A stretch of 64,000 nt of DNA from Lutispora thermophila DSM 19022 (GCF_900142105.1 NZ_FQZS01000006.1:124001-188000), one strand, 5' to 3'. Numbered from the stretch's first letter, positions 36,157-45,753 are shown. Program-made: numbers and translations. Notes: generated by a model from the letters alone, not told the origin.

Positions 36157-37332
36157 ATGATTACTAATGGTTTCACTTATTTTGCTGTACTTGTTGCATT
36201 ATGCGGCGGTCTATTAGCTGCGCAAAAGTATGCAAAAAGCAAAGCTGTACAAAAGTTCTTTAGTTTTGTACCTCCCATAGTATTAGTTTATTTAATTGGC
36301 ATGATTCTTTGTACTATTAACTTTTGGGATTTAGATGCTACAAAAGCAGCCTATAGCAATCTGAAGAACAACATTCTTTACGCGATGATATTTCTAATGT
36401 TGCTTCGTTGTGACATTCGTCAGATGATCAAACTGGGACCTAAAATGATTATAGGTTTCTTTACTGGTAGCTTAACTGTAATGATTGGCTTTATAGTTAC
36501 TTTCATAGTTATGAAGGGTGTATTAGGTCCTGAATCATGGAAAGCATTAGGTGCTTTATGTGGAAGCTGGATAGGCGGTTCTGGTAATATGGCAACTTTG
36601 CAGGAAATATTTAATGTAGGAGAAGTAGAGTATGCATATGCTCTAGTGGTTGACTCCATTGATTATTCAATTTGGGTTATGTTCTTATTATGGTCAATCA
36701 GTTTTGCACCAAAGTTCAACAAATGGACCAAAGCGGATACCAGTCGTTTAGATCAAGTAAGCAGAAGTTTAGAAGCAGATATGGCAGAAAATAAACAAGA
36801 AATTACTTTTACAACCATGATGGTACTAATAGGTTCTTCACTTTTAGTTTCTGCTGTTGGACAGAATGTAGGTACATGGCTCAATAGTAACTTTGGTTTC
36901 TTGGATAAGGCAACATGGGTAGTATTATTCATTACTGCTGTCGGATTGATATTGGCGGCTACCCCATTTGGAAAGTTGGCTGGTGCAGCAGAATTATCAA
37001 ATGTATTCCTATATGGTGTAGTTGCTTTGCTTGCTTCTCGTGCCAATTTCATGGAATTAAATGATGCTCCTGCATGGATTGCGGCAGGATTTATGATATT
37101 AGCCATCCATGGCATATTATTCCTTATTTTTGCTAAATTCCTTAAACTTGATATGTTTACTTGTGGCGTTTCTTCACTGGCTAATATCGGAGGTGTGGCT
37201 TCTGCACCTATATTGGCAGGAACATATAGCGGCTCATTAGTGCCTGTAGGAGTTCTTATGGCTTTATTTGGTACAGTTAGCGGTACCTATCTGGGAATGA
37301 TAACCGGTTATATTATGAGAGCTCTTGCATGA
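36157..37332 (+). CDS. DUF819 family membrane protein (YjcL-like transporter)
   Basis: A 391-residue protein with about ten to eleven membrane helices and the family block CGSWIGGSGNMATLQEIF, repeated in diverged form near the end as SSLANIGGVASAPILAG, which suggests an inverted-repeat transporter fold. The function of the family is not established. It is followed by a dipeptide epimerase gene, so transport of muropeptide-derived dipeptides or glutamate is a reasonable guess. AGGAGG sits 7 bases before ATG 36157. Confidence 0.85.
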   Translation: MITNGFTYFAVLVALCGGLLAAQKYAKSKAVQKFFSFVPPIVLVYLIGMILCTINFWDLDATKAAYSNLKNNILYAMIFLMLLRCDIRQMIKLGPKMIIGFFTGSLTVMIGFIVTFIVMKGVLGPESWKALGALCGSWIGGSGNMATLQEIFNVGEVEYAYALVVDSIDYSIWVMFLLWSISFAPKFNKWTKADTSRLDQVSRSLEADMAENKQEITFTTMMVLIGSSLLVSAVGQNVGTWLNSNFGFLDKATWVVLFITAVGLILAATPFGKLAGAAELSNVFLYGVVALLASRANFMELNDAPAWIAAGFMILAIHGILFLIFAKFLKLDMFTCGVSSLANIGGVASAPILAGTYSGSLVPVGVLMALFGTVSGTYLGMITGYIMRALA

Positions 37333-37466
37333 GCAAATAAGAGTTTTAAATATGATGAATTTCTCTTAAGTAATAAGAGGAATAAAATGCCTCTGAAAAA
37401 GCTTTAAAATCAGATTATTACTTTTACAGTGAATGTGTTTGAATAAAAAATGTGAGGTGGAATAAA

Positions 37467-38552
37467 ATGAAAATTACTGAAGTTCGTTTAGGAATGATTT
37501 CTGTTCCCCTTATTGTTCCGTTCAAAACAGCGTTGCGTACAGTAAACAGTGTAGAAGATGTTGTTATTGAAATTCATACGGATACGGGACATGTAGGATA
37601 TGGTGAAGCTCCTCCTACGGGAGCGATTACCGGTGATACTACAGGCGCTATAATAGGCGCAATAAATGACCATATAAAGAAGGTATTGATTGGTCGTGAA
37701 ATAGATGACTTTGAAAATCTCATTAAGGATATGAATGGAAGCATTGTTAAAAATACCAGTGCTAAGGCAGCTGTAGATATAGCTCTTTGGGACCTTTATG
37801 GCCAGCTATACAAGATTCCTGTTTATAAAATGCTTGGTGGAAGCAGAAAGAGCATTGAGACAGATATAACAATAAGCGTAAATTCTCCTGATGAAATGGC
37901 CCGTGATGCTGTAAGTGCAATTAATAGAGGTTATAAGTGCCTAAAGGTTAAAGTAGGAAGCAATCCTGAGTTGGATGTGGCACGATTGGCAGCTGTTCGC
38001 GAAGTGGCACCAGATGCTCTCATTCGCATTGATGCAAATCAGGCATGGTCACCAAAGCAGGCTGTTCGCATTCTGAATCAAATGCAGGAGAAGGGTTTAG
38101 ATATAGAGTTTGTTGAACAACCAGTTAAGGCTCATGATTTTGAAGGACTCAGATATGTAACTCAGAATTCATATGTGCCGGTAATGGCTGATGAAAGCGT
38201 ATTCTCACCAATGGATGCTCTAAAAATCATGCAAATGGGAGCAGCAGATCTTATCAATATAAAGTTAATGAAGTGCGGGGGTATTACTAATGCGCTTAAA
38301 ATAGCTTCTGCTGCAGAGGTGTATGGGGTAGAATGCATGATTGGCTGCATGTTAGAGGCAAAAATAAGCGTTAATGCTGCGGTACACTTTGCTTGTGCAA
38401 AACAGATAATCACAAAGGTTGATTTGGATGGTCCTGTTCTATGCAGTGAAGACCCGATCATCGGTGGTGCAGTATTTAACGAAAAGGACATTACAGTAAG
38501 CGATGAACCTGGTCTAGGTATAAAGGGCATAGAAAAAATCAGATATATCTAA
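37467..38552 (+). CDS. Dipeptide epimerase (L-Ala-D/L-Glu epimerase type)
   Basis: A 361-residue enolase-superfamily enzyme of the muconate-lactonizing subgroup. The catalytic KVKVG (KxK) Lys, metal ligands in RIDANQAW, VEQPV and ADES, and the second Lys in IKLMKCGG are all present. The VDLDGP motif near the C-terminus is the DxD that binds the free amino group of dipeptides, which points to dipeptide epimerisation. The likely role is recycling of the murein peptide L-Ala-D-Glu. ATG 37467 follows GAGGTGG. Probably cotranscribed with the DUF819 gene 134 bases upstream. Confidence 0.9.
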   Translation: MKITEVRLGMISVPLIVPFKTALRTVNSVEDVVIEIHTDTGHVGYGEAPPTGAITGDTTGAIIGAINDHIKKVLIGREIDDFENLIKDMNGSIVKNTSAKAAVDIALWDLYGQLYKIPVYKMLGGSRKSIETDITISVNSPDEMARDAVSAINRGYKCLKVKVGSNPELDVARLAAVREVAPDALIRIDANQAWSPKQAVRILNQMQEKGLDIEFVEQPVKAHDFEGLRYVTQNSYVPVMADESVFSPMDALKIMQMGAADLINIKLMKCGGITNALKIASAAEVYGVECMIGCMLEAKISVNAAVHFACAKQIITKVDLDGPVLCSEDPIIGGAVFNEKDITVSDEPGLGIKGIEKIRYI

Positions 38553-38576
38553 AGCATAAACCAATATGAGCATTTA

Positions 38577-38620
38577 TTTTAGCCATCGTTTGGAATAGTG
38601 TGAAACGGTGGCTAAATTTT
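38577..38620 (+). terminator. Terminator of the DUF819-epimerase operon
   Basis: TTTAGCCATCGTTT / AAACGGTGGCTAAA, 14 pairs with one G-T, followed by TTTT. Confidence 0.9.
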
Positions 38621-38631
38621 AACATGCGGGT

Positions 38632-38671
38632 AAAAGTCTGTGCAGATGAATTTTTCTTTACACGGGCTTTT
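38632..38671 (+). terminator. Second hairpin with T tail
   Basis: AAAAGTCTGTG (38632-38642) pairs with CACGGGCTTTT (38661-38671) using two G-T pairs. It may be a back-up terminator or a leader element of the aldo/keto reductase gene. Confidence 0.55.
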
Positions 38672-38765
38672 GCTTTATATGCTTTATAAGATTATAATAA
38701 ATATGAGAAAGGTTTATATTGAATTATAAAAACAAGAAAGCCTATGAATATCAGGAGGGATATGT

Positions 38766-39770
38766 TTGAAGTACAGCGTACTTGGAAAAACAGGATTGAA
38801 TGTATCAAGAGTAAGCTTTGGAGGAATACCGATCCAACAATTGGATCAGGAAGATGCCAATAGCTTGATAGGGAGAGCAATAGAGTTAGGCATAAATTTT
38901 ATAGATACCGCCAGAGGATATACCGTAAGTGAAAGCTTAATAGGTGAAGCGCTTGCTGGAAAAAGAAGTAACGTGTTCCTTGCTACCAAGTCCATGGCAA
39001 GGGATAAGGAAGGAATGAGAAAGGACGTAGATATTTCTCTTAACAACTTAAAGACGGATTATGTTGATCTATATCAGCTTCACAATGTACCTACATTAGA
39101 GGATTTTGAGAAAGTCATGGCTCCGGGTGGAGCGTTGGAAGCTTTATTAGAATGCAAGGAAAAAGGACTAATAAAGCATATAGGTATAACAAGCCATAGC
39201 ATTGAAGTTATTGAGAAAGCTCTTGAATATGATATTTTTGAAACCATCCAATATCCATACAATGCAATAGAAACTCATGCTGAAGAGATATTTAAAAAGG
39301 CTTATGAAAAAAATATCGGCATAATTGTAATGAAGCCCTTTGCTGGAGGAGCTATCACAAACGCAAATGGAGCTTTAAAGTTCATATTGGAAAAAGAATA
39401 TATAACTTGTGCCATACCTGGAATGTGCAGCATGGAGCAATTGGAGCAGAATGTAAAGGCAGCTGATAACCCTGTATTAGATGAGAGTGAAAGAGAGGAA
39501 CTCTTAAAAGAAGCAAGAGAACTGGGAAATACATTCTGCAGAAGATGTGGTTATTGTCAACCCTGCCCTGTAGGAATAAATATTCCCATGATGTTCATGT
39601 TTGAGGGCTATTATACCAGATATAATCTTCAGCAATGGGCACAAGAAAGATTCAATACACTTCCTGTAAAGGCAAGTGAATGTGTCAAGTGCGGACTATG
39701 CGAGACTAAATGCCCTTACAACTTACCTATCAGAGATATGTTGGAAACTGTAAAGGATCTGTTTGAATGA
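38766..39770 (+). CDS. Aldo/keto reductase with 4Fe-4S ferredoxin domain
   Basis: A 334-residue fusion. Residues 1 to about 260 form an AKR barrel with DTARGY (catalytic Asp/Tyr region), LHNV and the NADPH-binding C-terminal part. The last 70 residues hold Cys clusters CRRCGYCQPCP and CVKCGLCETKCP. Such enzymes can pass electrons between ferredoxin and a carbonyl substrate, which is unknown. The start is TTG 38766: AGGAGGG lies 6 bases upstream and the protein then begins at the family N-terminus. The ATG at 38762 is out of frame. An EFR1 protein gene follows 59 bases downstream. Confidence 0.9.
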   Translation: MKYSVLGKTGLNVSRVSFGGIPIQQLDQEDANSLIGRAIELGINFIDTARGYTVSESLIGEALAGKRSNVFLATKSMARDKEGMRKDVDISLNNLKTDYVDLYQLHNVPTLEDFEKVMAPGGALEALLECKEKGLIKHIGITSHSIEVIEKALEYDIFETIQYPYNAIETHAEEIFKKAYEKNIGIIVMKPFAGGAITNANGALKFILEKEYITCAIPGMCSMEQLEQNVKAADNPVLDESEREELLKEARELGNTFCRRCGYCQPCPVGINIPMMFMFEGYYTRYNLQQWAQERFNTLPVKASECVKCGLCETKCPYNLPIRDMLETVKDLFE

Positions 39771-39829
39771 TTGAAAATAGAAAATATATGTTGTTTTTAA
39801 ATTATTAACTAAGGCTTGGGGGAATTTAA

Positions 39830-40651
39830 ATGATGATAAATAAGGTATGGGCAGTGTACTTCAGTGCTACAGGAACAACAAAGAAGGTTACTGAATATGT
39901 TGCCAATGCCATAAGTGAAAAAATTGATGCCCCTATAGATACTGTTGATTTTACCATTCCGGATGCAAGAAAGCGTAGTTTGGAATTTGGCAAAGATGAT
40001 CTGGTTGTATTTGGAACTCCTGTCTATGCAGGTCGTGTTCCCAATGTACTTCTGTCTTTTTTAAATGAGAATATAAAAGCAGATAACACATGTTCTATAC
40101 CAATAGTTGTGTACGGCAATCGAAATTATGATGATGCCTTAAAAGAGTTAATTAGAATTTTAAATAATGATGGGTTTGAGATAATTGCTGCCGGTGCATT
40201 TGTAGGAGAGCATGCTTTTTCTAAAGTGCTTGCAGCAGGAAGACCCGATGAATCAGATATGCTATTAGCTGAAGAATTGGCAGAAAAGGCAGCAAAAAGG
40301 ATTTGTCTATCTGATAATAAACCTGTAGAAATATTATGTTTTAAGGATGAGAAATCATTACGTCCATATTATCAACCCAAGGATAACAATGGTACAGCCA
40401 TAAATATCCTAAAAGTGAAACCTAAAACAAATGATAATTGTAATAAATGCGGCCTATGTGCGAAGATTTGTCCTATGGGATCCATCAGTTATGAAGATCA
40501 AAGCAATATATTAGGTATATGTATCAAATGTGGAGCCTGTATAAAGAAATGTCCTGTAGAAGCTAAGTTCTTTGATGATAAAGGATATTTGTATCATAAG
40601 AAGGATCTTGAAATGACATATACAAGAAGAAGTGAGCCTGAGATTTTTTAG
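39830..40651 (+). CDS. EFR1 family flavodoxin-ferredoxin protein (copy 2)
   Basis: A 273-residue protein with an N-terminal flavodoxin fold (FSATGTTKKVTE, the FMN loop; VYAGRVP) and a C-terminal pair of 4Fe-4S motifs, CNKCGLCAKICP and CIKCGACIKKCP. It probably transfers electrons to or from the AKR coded just upstream. ATG 39830 or 39833 are both possible after GGGGGA. It is of the same family as 24844 but clearly diverged. Confidence 0.87.
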   Translation: MMINKVWAVYFSATGTTKKVTEYVANAISEKIDAPIDTVDFTIPDARKRSLEFGKDDLVVFGTPVYAGRVPNVLLSFLNENIKADNTCSIPIVVYGNRNYDDALKELIRILNNDGFEIIAAGAFVGEHAFSKVLAAGRPDESDMLLAEELAEKAAKRICLSDNKPVEILCFKDEKSLRPYYQPKDNNGTAINILKVKPKTNDNCNKCGLCAKICPMGSISYEDQSNILGICIKCGACIKKCPVEAKFFDDKGYLYHKKDLEMTYTRRSEPEIF

Positions 40652-40815
40652 GATATTGAGGCATGTATTAAAATTTAATTTGCTATAATAATATTATGTA
40701 AATGATCTGGCTAAAGTTGCATAATCTTCTATGAAAAATGGAAACATATAAATAAGTATTATGATAACCAGAAACAAGTAGAAGCGTTCATGTTTAATAT
40801 TAAGGGAAAAAGTTG

Positions 40816-40932
40816 ATGAAATCAGATGAAGAAGTCATGAAAGCTGTTGAAAAGAGCTTACATGAAGAGTTTGCAGTAGCCTTTGACATAAAACTGGAGG
40901 AAGTCCTTTCTTTTATTCTTGAACATATTTAA
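40816..40932 (+). CDS. Small open frame, unknown
   Basis: A 38-codon acidic helical frame preceded by AAGGGA and followed 46 bases later by a strong terminator. I do not recognise it. It may be a small gene or the remnant of a larger one. The rest of 40652-41252 holds only that terminator and AT-rich DNA before the HD-GYP gene. Confidence 0.3.
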   Translation: MKSDEEVMKAVEKSLHEEFAVAFDIKLEEVLSFILEHI

Positions 40933-40978
40933 GATTTTAAAATTGAAAAATTATTGCATAATGTAGTTTATAAGAACT

Positions 40979-41009
40979 AAAAAAGTCGTCTGAAAGGATG
41001 ACTTTTTTT
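40979..41009 (+). terminator. Terminator
   Basis: AAAAAAGTCGTC / GATGACTTTTTT with a 6-base loop TGAAAG, and one G-T pair. Confidence 0.9.
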
Positions 41010-41252
41010 AGTATTGTTGAACTATGTAAAATTTTGTTATTATATGATATTATTATATAAATAATAAATATACTGTTAGTTTAATATATTATACATATGA
41101 TGTACGGATGAGCTCACATAAAGAATGTCCATGGGAAGCTGCAAATGAATACAAGACTACAGAGTTGAAATCAAGGAAAATACTGCATAAAACCTTTTAA
41201 CCCCTTCTGATGTTTTATAATAGTTTATATTATTTAGAAAAGGTGATGTCAG

Positions 41253-42299
41253 ATGAAAAAAAAATATGTTCATATTGATCAATGTGAGACAGGATACATT
41301 CTTGCAGATGATGTGTATGACGATAGGGGACTTTTAATTATTTCAAAGGATACAGCGATTGATGATTACATTATTAATAAATTGGATAATTTCGATATAA
41401 GACAGTTGTGTGTTTATGAAGATCATCAAATGGATAAAAAGGAGATTCGGAAGCAATACATTGAACATTTAAAAAAGGATTATAAGAAGAATGTTGATGA
41501 CATGAAGCAACTGATGTGTGATCTGGCATCTGGGAGAAAGTTGGAATACGAAAGAATCAAGCGTATTTCGGATTCAGTTTATTCTGAAGTCAGGTATATG
41601 ATAAATGTGCCTGAGTTCATGAATGTGGTAAAGGATATAGATGAATATACCTATAAGCATAGTATAAATGTTGGCATATACGCTTTTCTTCTGGCAAAAT
41701 GGCTTGGCTTGGAAGAAGAAGAGATAAAAAATGTTGTAATGACGGGAATTCTCCATGATATTGGCAAAGCTAAAGTACCTGTTGATATTTTAAACAAAAA
41801 AGGCTCATTATTACCGGAAGAATTTGAAAAGATTAAAGAACATACCAGTATTGGTTATAAGCTTTCATTGGAGATTGCACAACTTAGTGAAGAAATTAGG
41901 GAAGGAATACTAATGCACCATGAGAATGAAGATGGGAGTGGATATCCCAGTGGGCTTAGAGGAAATGAAATAAGCAAATATGCAAAGATTATAGCTGTCG
42001 CTGATGTGTATGATGCGTTAACTTCAGAAAGAGCATATAAGAAAAGAATTACTCCCTTTGAAGCCTTTAAGGAGATCATAAGAATCGGGTATAGCAAATT
42101 TGACACGAGGATATTAATGACTTTTTTATCAAATATATACAGATATTACATTGGTACTTTGGTAAGGATGAGTAATGGTCAGATTGGACAAATTGTGTTT
42201 ATATCTCCTGAAAAAATATCAACTCCGATAGTATTCCTTAATGGAAAATATATTGACTTATCTCAAATGAAATACTTTAAAATAGAAGAAGTATTATAA
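41253..42299 (+). CDS. HD-GYP domain protein, likely c-di-GMP phosphodiesterase
   Basis: A 348-residue cytoplasmic protein. An N-terminal region of about 120 residues of DUF3391-like type precedes an HD domain with YKHSINVG, HDIGK and MHHENEDGSGYP, where GYP marks the c-di-GMP-specific subgroup. Metal-binding His/Asp residues are present. A short C-terminal extension of about 60 residues follows. It should hydrolyse c-di-GMP and oppose the cyclase at 4085. AAAAGGTGATG precedes the ATG. Single gene. Confidence 0.9.
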   Translation: MKKKYVHIDQCETGYILADDVYDDRGLLIISKDTAIDDYIINKLDNFDIRQLCVYEDHQMDKKEIRKQYIEHLKKDYKKNVDDMKQLMCDLASGRKLEYERIKRISDSVYSEVRYMINVPEFMNVVKDIDEYTYKHSINVGIYAFLLAKWLGLEEEEIKNVVMTGILHDIGKAKVPVDILNKKGSLLPEEFEKIKEHTSIGYKLSLEIAQLSEEIREGILMHHENEDGSGYPSGLRGNEISKYAKIIAVADVYDALTSERAYKKRITPFEAFKEIIRIGYSKFDTRILMTFLSNIYRYYIGTLVRMSNGQIGQIVFISPEKISTPIVFLNGKYIDLSQMKYFKIEEVL

Positions 42300-42343
42300 T
42301 TAAGCCTATAAAGATCGAAATAATAGCAAAGCAAAGAGCTTGA

Positions 42344-43420
42344 TTATTGATGTAGCAGTTTATTTATGGCTTTATCAATGTGATAATTTTCGGTATCATA
42401 AAGCCAATCCGGGGGGATTGTTATATAACTATCAGGTCTGGAGTTCAAGTAGCTGAATATTATTTGAGCTTCATCTATTTCATCCTTGGCAATTGTGACA
42501 GAGGAAGAGACTGTATTGCCGCCAAAATAAGCCAATATATGATTTTTAATTATTGTATGTAATTTTTGCATATTTCTATTTTCAAGAGCATATTTTTTAC
42601 TAAAAATTATTTTATTATTACTAATAAGAAATAACTTAACAATATCTTTGCTCAATGGTTCCATTACTACTATGTTATTGTCGCTTTCAGCAAATCTTAA
42701 TGTTTTTTCTCTTTTTATTAATGAATTGATGCTATTGATATAATCCCTATATTTTGCTGCTTTTTCAAAATCTAGGTTTTTGGCAGCTTCTTCCATATTA
42801 TGCTTCATATCTTCAATTATAGTTGAATCATTTCCTCTGAGAAAAGAAATAAAATTACTAATCACGTTATTGTAATATTCAACAGAAGAGTCACTGATAC
42901 ACATTCCTATACACAGACCCAGGGAATAATTCAAACACTGAGAGTTGTATTTAGATGTTTTACTACAAAGTATTTTATAACACTCTTTTATACCTTGGAT
43001 TGCTTTTTCAACCGTATTTTTGCTTCCATATGGTCCGAAACATAAATTTTGCTTATCTTCAAACAGAGTATTAGATATTTTTATGCTTGGACATACTTCA
43101 TCGGTTTTTATGACAATATAGACATAAGACAAGGGGTTTTTCATTAATCTATTATACATTGGTTTTAGTTCTCTGATGAGTTTGCATTCAAGAATCATAG
43201 CTTCAAGCTCTGTATCTGTGATGATATAGTCAAAATCCTTTAGATTTTTAATAAGCTTTTCTATTTTAGAAGAATGATTTGCTGAGTTTTGAAAATAAGT
43301 TTGGACTCTGTTTTTTAGATTCTTCGCTTTGCCTATATAAATAACATTGCCTAAAGAATCTCTCATTAAATATACCCCAGGCGATGTTGTAAGATTTTTC
43401 ACTTTTTCTTTAATATCCAT
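42344..43420 (-). CDS. UvrC-like GIY-YIG protein lacking the C-terminal nuclease
   Basis: A 358-residue protein. The N-terminal GIY-YIG domain has PGVYLMRD, VIYIGKAKNLKNRV and the catalytic Glu in ELEAMILEC. A Cys-rich middle and a UVR-type helix pair (AAKNLDFEKAAKYRD) follow. It is about half the length of UvrC and lacks the RNase H-like second nuclease and the HhH repeats. It could make only a 3' incision, like Cho. The true uvrC is presumably elsewhere. The start is ATG at 43420 with GGTGAT just ahead; GTG 43429 would be an alternative. Confidence 0.82.
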   Translation of the reverse strand: MDIKEKVKNLTTSPGVYLMRDSLGNVIYIGKAKNLKNRVQTYFQNSANHSSKIEKLIKNLKDFDYIITDTELEAMILECKLIRELKPMYNRLMKNPLSYVYIVIKTDEVCPSIKISNTLFEDKQNLCFGPYGSKNTVEKAIQGIKECYKILCSKTSKYNSQCLNYSLGLCIGMCISDSSVEYYNNVISNFISFLRGNDSTIIEDMKHNMEEAAKNLDFEKAAKYRDYINSINSLIKREKTLRFAESDNNIVVMEPLSKDIVKLFLISNNKIIFSKKYALENRNMQKLHTIIKNHILAYFGGNTVSSSVTIAKDEIDEAQIIFSYLNSRPDSYITIPPDWLYDTENYHIDKAINKLLHQ

Positions 43421-43602
43421 GTTTATCACCGCAATATTGAAATTCCACGATGGGCTTTTTAAACATTATAGCATATTTGGTTTAAAGCATTGAAGTAATT
43501 CTATACCTATGACATATTTCTGAAAATTGAGATGATTATTTCTATATGATAAAATTATTAAAGTGGATATTAAATCATGGAGAATAAAAAGGGGGAACCA
43601 AA

Positions 43603-44157
43603 ATGCCTGATTCGCATATTACAAAAAATGCATTATCTGCAGCGATGAAGGAACTAATGGCTAAGCATCCTATGGAAAAAATAAAGATAAGCGATATAGC
43701 AGAATTATGCAATATGACACGACAGAGTTTCTATTATCATTTTAAAGATAAATATGATTTAGTTAACTGGATATTTTATAACGAGTTTGTGGCAAAGATA
43801 AATGAATCATCGGAAGTAAATGGATGGGAGTTAATTGAAGACATGTGCGAATACTTTTATGAGAATCGGGGATTTTATAGAAATGCGTTAAGGGTTAGAG
43901 GTCAGAACTCATTCTCTGATTATTTTAATGAAGTGATGCATCCCATAATTCATTCTCGATTAAAGGACATTATTCGAGATGATAAGAATAGTGACTTTTA
44001 TGCAACTTTTTTCGCTGACGCTATCCGTGTATCCATAACTAGATGGCTATTAGAAGATGCAAAAAAGACTCCTCAAGAGTTTGTTGAGTTGATAAAAATG
44101 GCAGTTACAGGTTTGGCATATAAACTTATAAAAGAATCTAATGAAATTGACTCTTAA
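43603..44157 (+). CDS. TetR/AcrR family regulator (DhaS-like)
   Basis: A 184-residue repressor with an N-terminal helix-turn-helix (KIKISDIAELCNMTRQSFYYHF) and a C-terminal ligand-binding domain like that of DhaS-type regulators. GGGGGAA precedes the ATG. The next gene on the same strand is a radical SAM enzyme whose promoter carries an 11-base palindrome, the likely operator. The inducer is unknown. Confidence 0.88.
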   Translation: MPDSHITKNALSAAMKELMAKHPMEKIKISDIAELCNMTRQSFYYHFKDKYDLVNWIFYNEFVAKINESSEVNGWELIEDMCEYFYENRGFYRNALRVRGQNSFSDYFNEVMHPIIHSRLKDIIRDDKNSDFYATFFADAIRVSITRWLLEDAKKTPQEFVELIKMAVTGLAYKLIKESNEIDS

Positions 44158-44282
44158 CCTTTATTCATAATTCAATATGGTTCTACAATACTTAATTCGA
44201 ATAACCCGGAGTTCTCTGATTGTTATAGGCATGGACAAGGATTTGAGACAATATTTGCATTAAATGTTTTTTGTCGTAATTT

Positions 44283-44318
44283 TTGACATTTTATATTTTC
44301 GTCAAATGAAAATATAAA
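44283..44318 (+). promoter_or_regulatory. Promoter with palindromic operator before the radical SAM gene
   Basis: TTGACA at 44283-44288 is a perfect -35 box. TTTATATTTTC (44290-44300) and GAAAATATAAA (44308-44318) form a perfect 11-base inverted repeat around GTCAAAT. It covers the spacer and -10 region, the right place for a repressor such as the TetR coded just upstream. No clean -10 hexamer was identified. Confidence 0.65.
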
Positions 44319-44364
44319 GCAAATCTCCTAAAATATATTTATACAGATCAAAGGGGGATTTGTA

Positions 44365-45753
44365 ATGAGAGACAAAAACATTATAGAGAACCTAGAAAGC
44401 TTCGGATTAAAAAAAGCCCTAGCATATTTGGATTCTGATCCTGATAACAATGTACCTAAGATGATCGATTGGATTGAACGATTTGATAAGCATGATATGG
44501 TAAAGGTACAGCTTAGAGCTGTAAAAAAGGTGCTAGCTGATAAGAATAATAATTGGTACAAGCTGGTTAAAGGCATTTACGCAGATATAGATAATGATGT
44601 GAGAAAAACTATTTTTGAAAACTTTATCATAAATGCTACAATTCTAGGAGGCATTAGGAGAAGCAAAGTACGAGAGGAGCATAAGTGCAATGTACCATGG
44701 GCTATTCTCATGGATCCAACATCAGCATGCAATCTGAAGTGCAAAGGATGTTGGGCTGCAGAATATGGAAACAAAATGAGCATGAGTATCGATACATTAG
44801 ATGATATAATAACTCAAGGCAAAAAACTAGGAGTTTACATGTATATATACTCAGGAGGAGAACCATTGGTTCGAAAGAGTGACATAATAAAGCTTTGTGA
44901 AAAGCATGATGATTGTGCATTTTTAGCTTTTACTAATGGTACTTTGATTGACGAAGAATTTGCAGAAGATATGCTTCGTGTCAAAAACTTTGTTCCAGCC
45001 ATAAGCGTAGAAGGATATGAAGAAGAGACAGATTCACGGCGCGGTGAAGGTACCTATAAGTCAGTTGTAAAAGCTATGGAAATACTGAAGAGCAAAAAAC
45101 TTCCCTTTGGAATCTCTTGTTGCTATACAAGTAAAAATACAGAAGTCATAGGCAGTGAAGAGTATTTTGATGATATGATTGATAAAGGAGCGAAATTTGC
45201 CTGGCTATTTACATATATGCCAGTAGGCGTTGGCGCTGCAACTGAATTAATGGTTAGTGCTTCACAAAGGGAATACATGTATAATCAAATTCGCAAGTTC
45301 AGGGAAACTAAGCCGATTTTCACAATGGATTTCTGGAATGATGGACAATATGTTGATGGCTGTATTGCTGGTGGGCGTTGCTATTTGCATATAAATGCCA
45401 ATGGAGATGTTGAACCTTGTGCATTTATTCACTATTCTGATTCAAGCATTTATGAGAAGACTTTACTTGAGGCTCTGAAATCGCCTTTATTTATGCAGTA
45501 TCATGATAATCAGCCATTTAATGAGAACCATCTAAGACCATGTCCGCTTCTCGATAACCCTGGAAGACTAAGCCAAATGGTTGAAGCATCAGGCGCAAAA
45601 TCTACTGACTTTCAACATCCGGAAGATGTGCATGATTTATCGGCAAAATGCAAAAGTGCCGCGGAGAATTGGGCACCTGTTGCTGACAGGCTATGGAGTT
45701 GCTCCCACAAATGTTCAGAATGTAATAGCGATGAAAAGATGAATTTAGCATAA
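44365..45753 (+). CDS. Radical SAM protein with SPASM-like C-terminus
   Basis: A 462-residue enzyme. A helical N-terminal region (about 1-105) precedes the SAM-cluster motif CNLKCKGC near residue 124 and the SGGEPL loop. Towards the C-terminus, CIAGGRCYLHINANGDVEPC and clustered Cys (CPLL, CSHKCSECN) resemble an auxiliary cluster domain. The product is unknown. The TetR gene 200 bases upstream and the palindrome between them suggest induction by a small molecule. GGGGG precedes the ATG. Confidence 0.82.
   Translation: MRDKNIIENLESFGLKKALAYLDSDPDNNVPKMIDWIERFDKHDMVKVQLRAVKKVLADKNNNWYKLVKGIYADIDNDVRKTIFENFIINATILGGIRRSKVREEHKCNVPWAILMDPTSACNLKCKGCWAAEYGNKMSMSIDTLDDIITQGKKLGVYMYIYSGGEPLVRKSDIIKLCEKHDDCAFLAFTNGTLIDEEFAEDMLRVKNFVPAISVEGYEEETDSRRGEGTYKSVVKAMEILKSKKLPFGISCCYTSKNTEVIGSEEYFDDMIDKGAKFAWLFTYMPVGVGAATELMVSASQREYMYNQIRKFRETKPIFTMDFWNDGQYVDGCIAGGRCYLHINANGDVEPCAFIHYSDSSIYEKTLLEALKSPLFMQYHDNQPFNENHLRPCPLLDNPGRLSQMVEASGAKSTDFQHPEDVHDLSAKCKSAAENWAPVADRLWSCSHKCSECNSDEKMNLA

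Noticed and set aside
41010-41252. Riboswitch or promoter elements before the HD-GYP gene
   Set aside because: The stretch is AT-rich and I could not find a supported hairpin or consensus hexamers.
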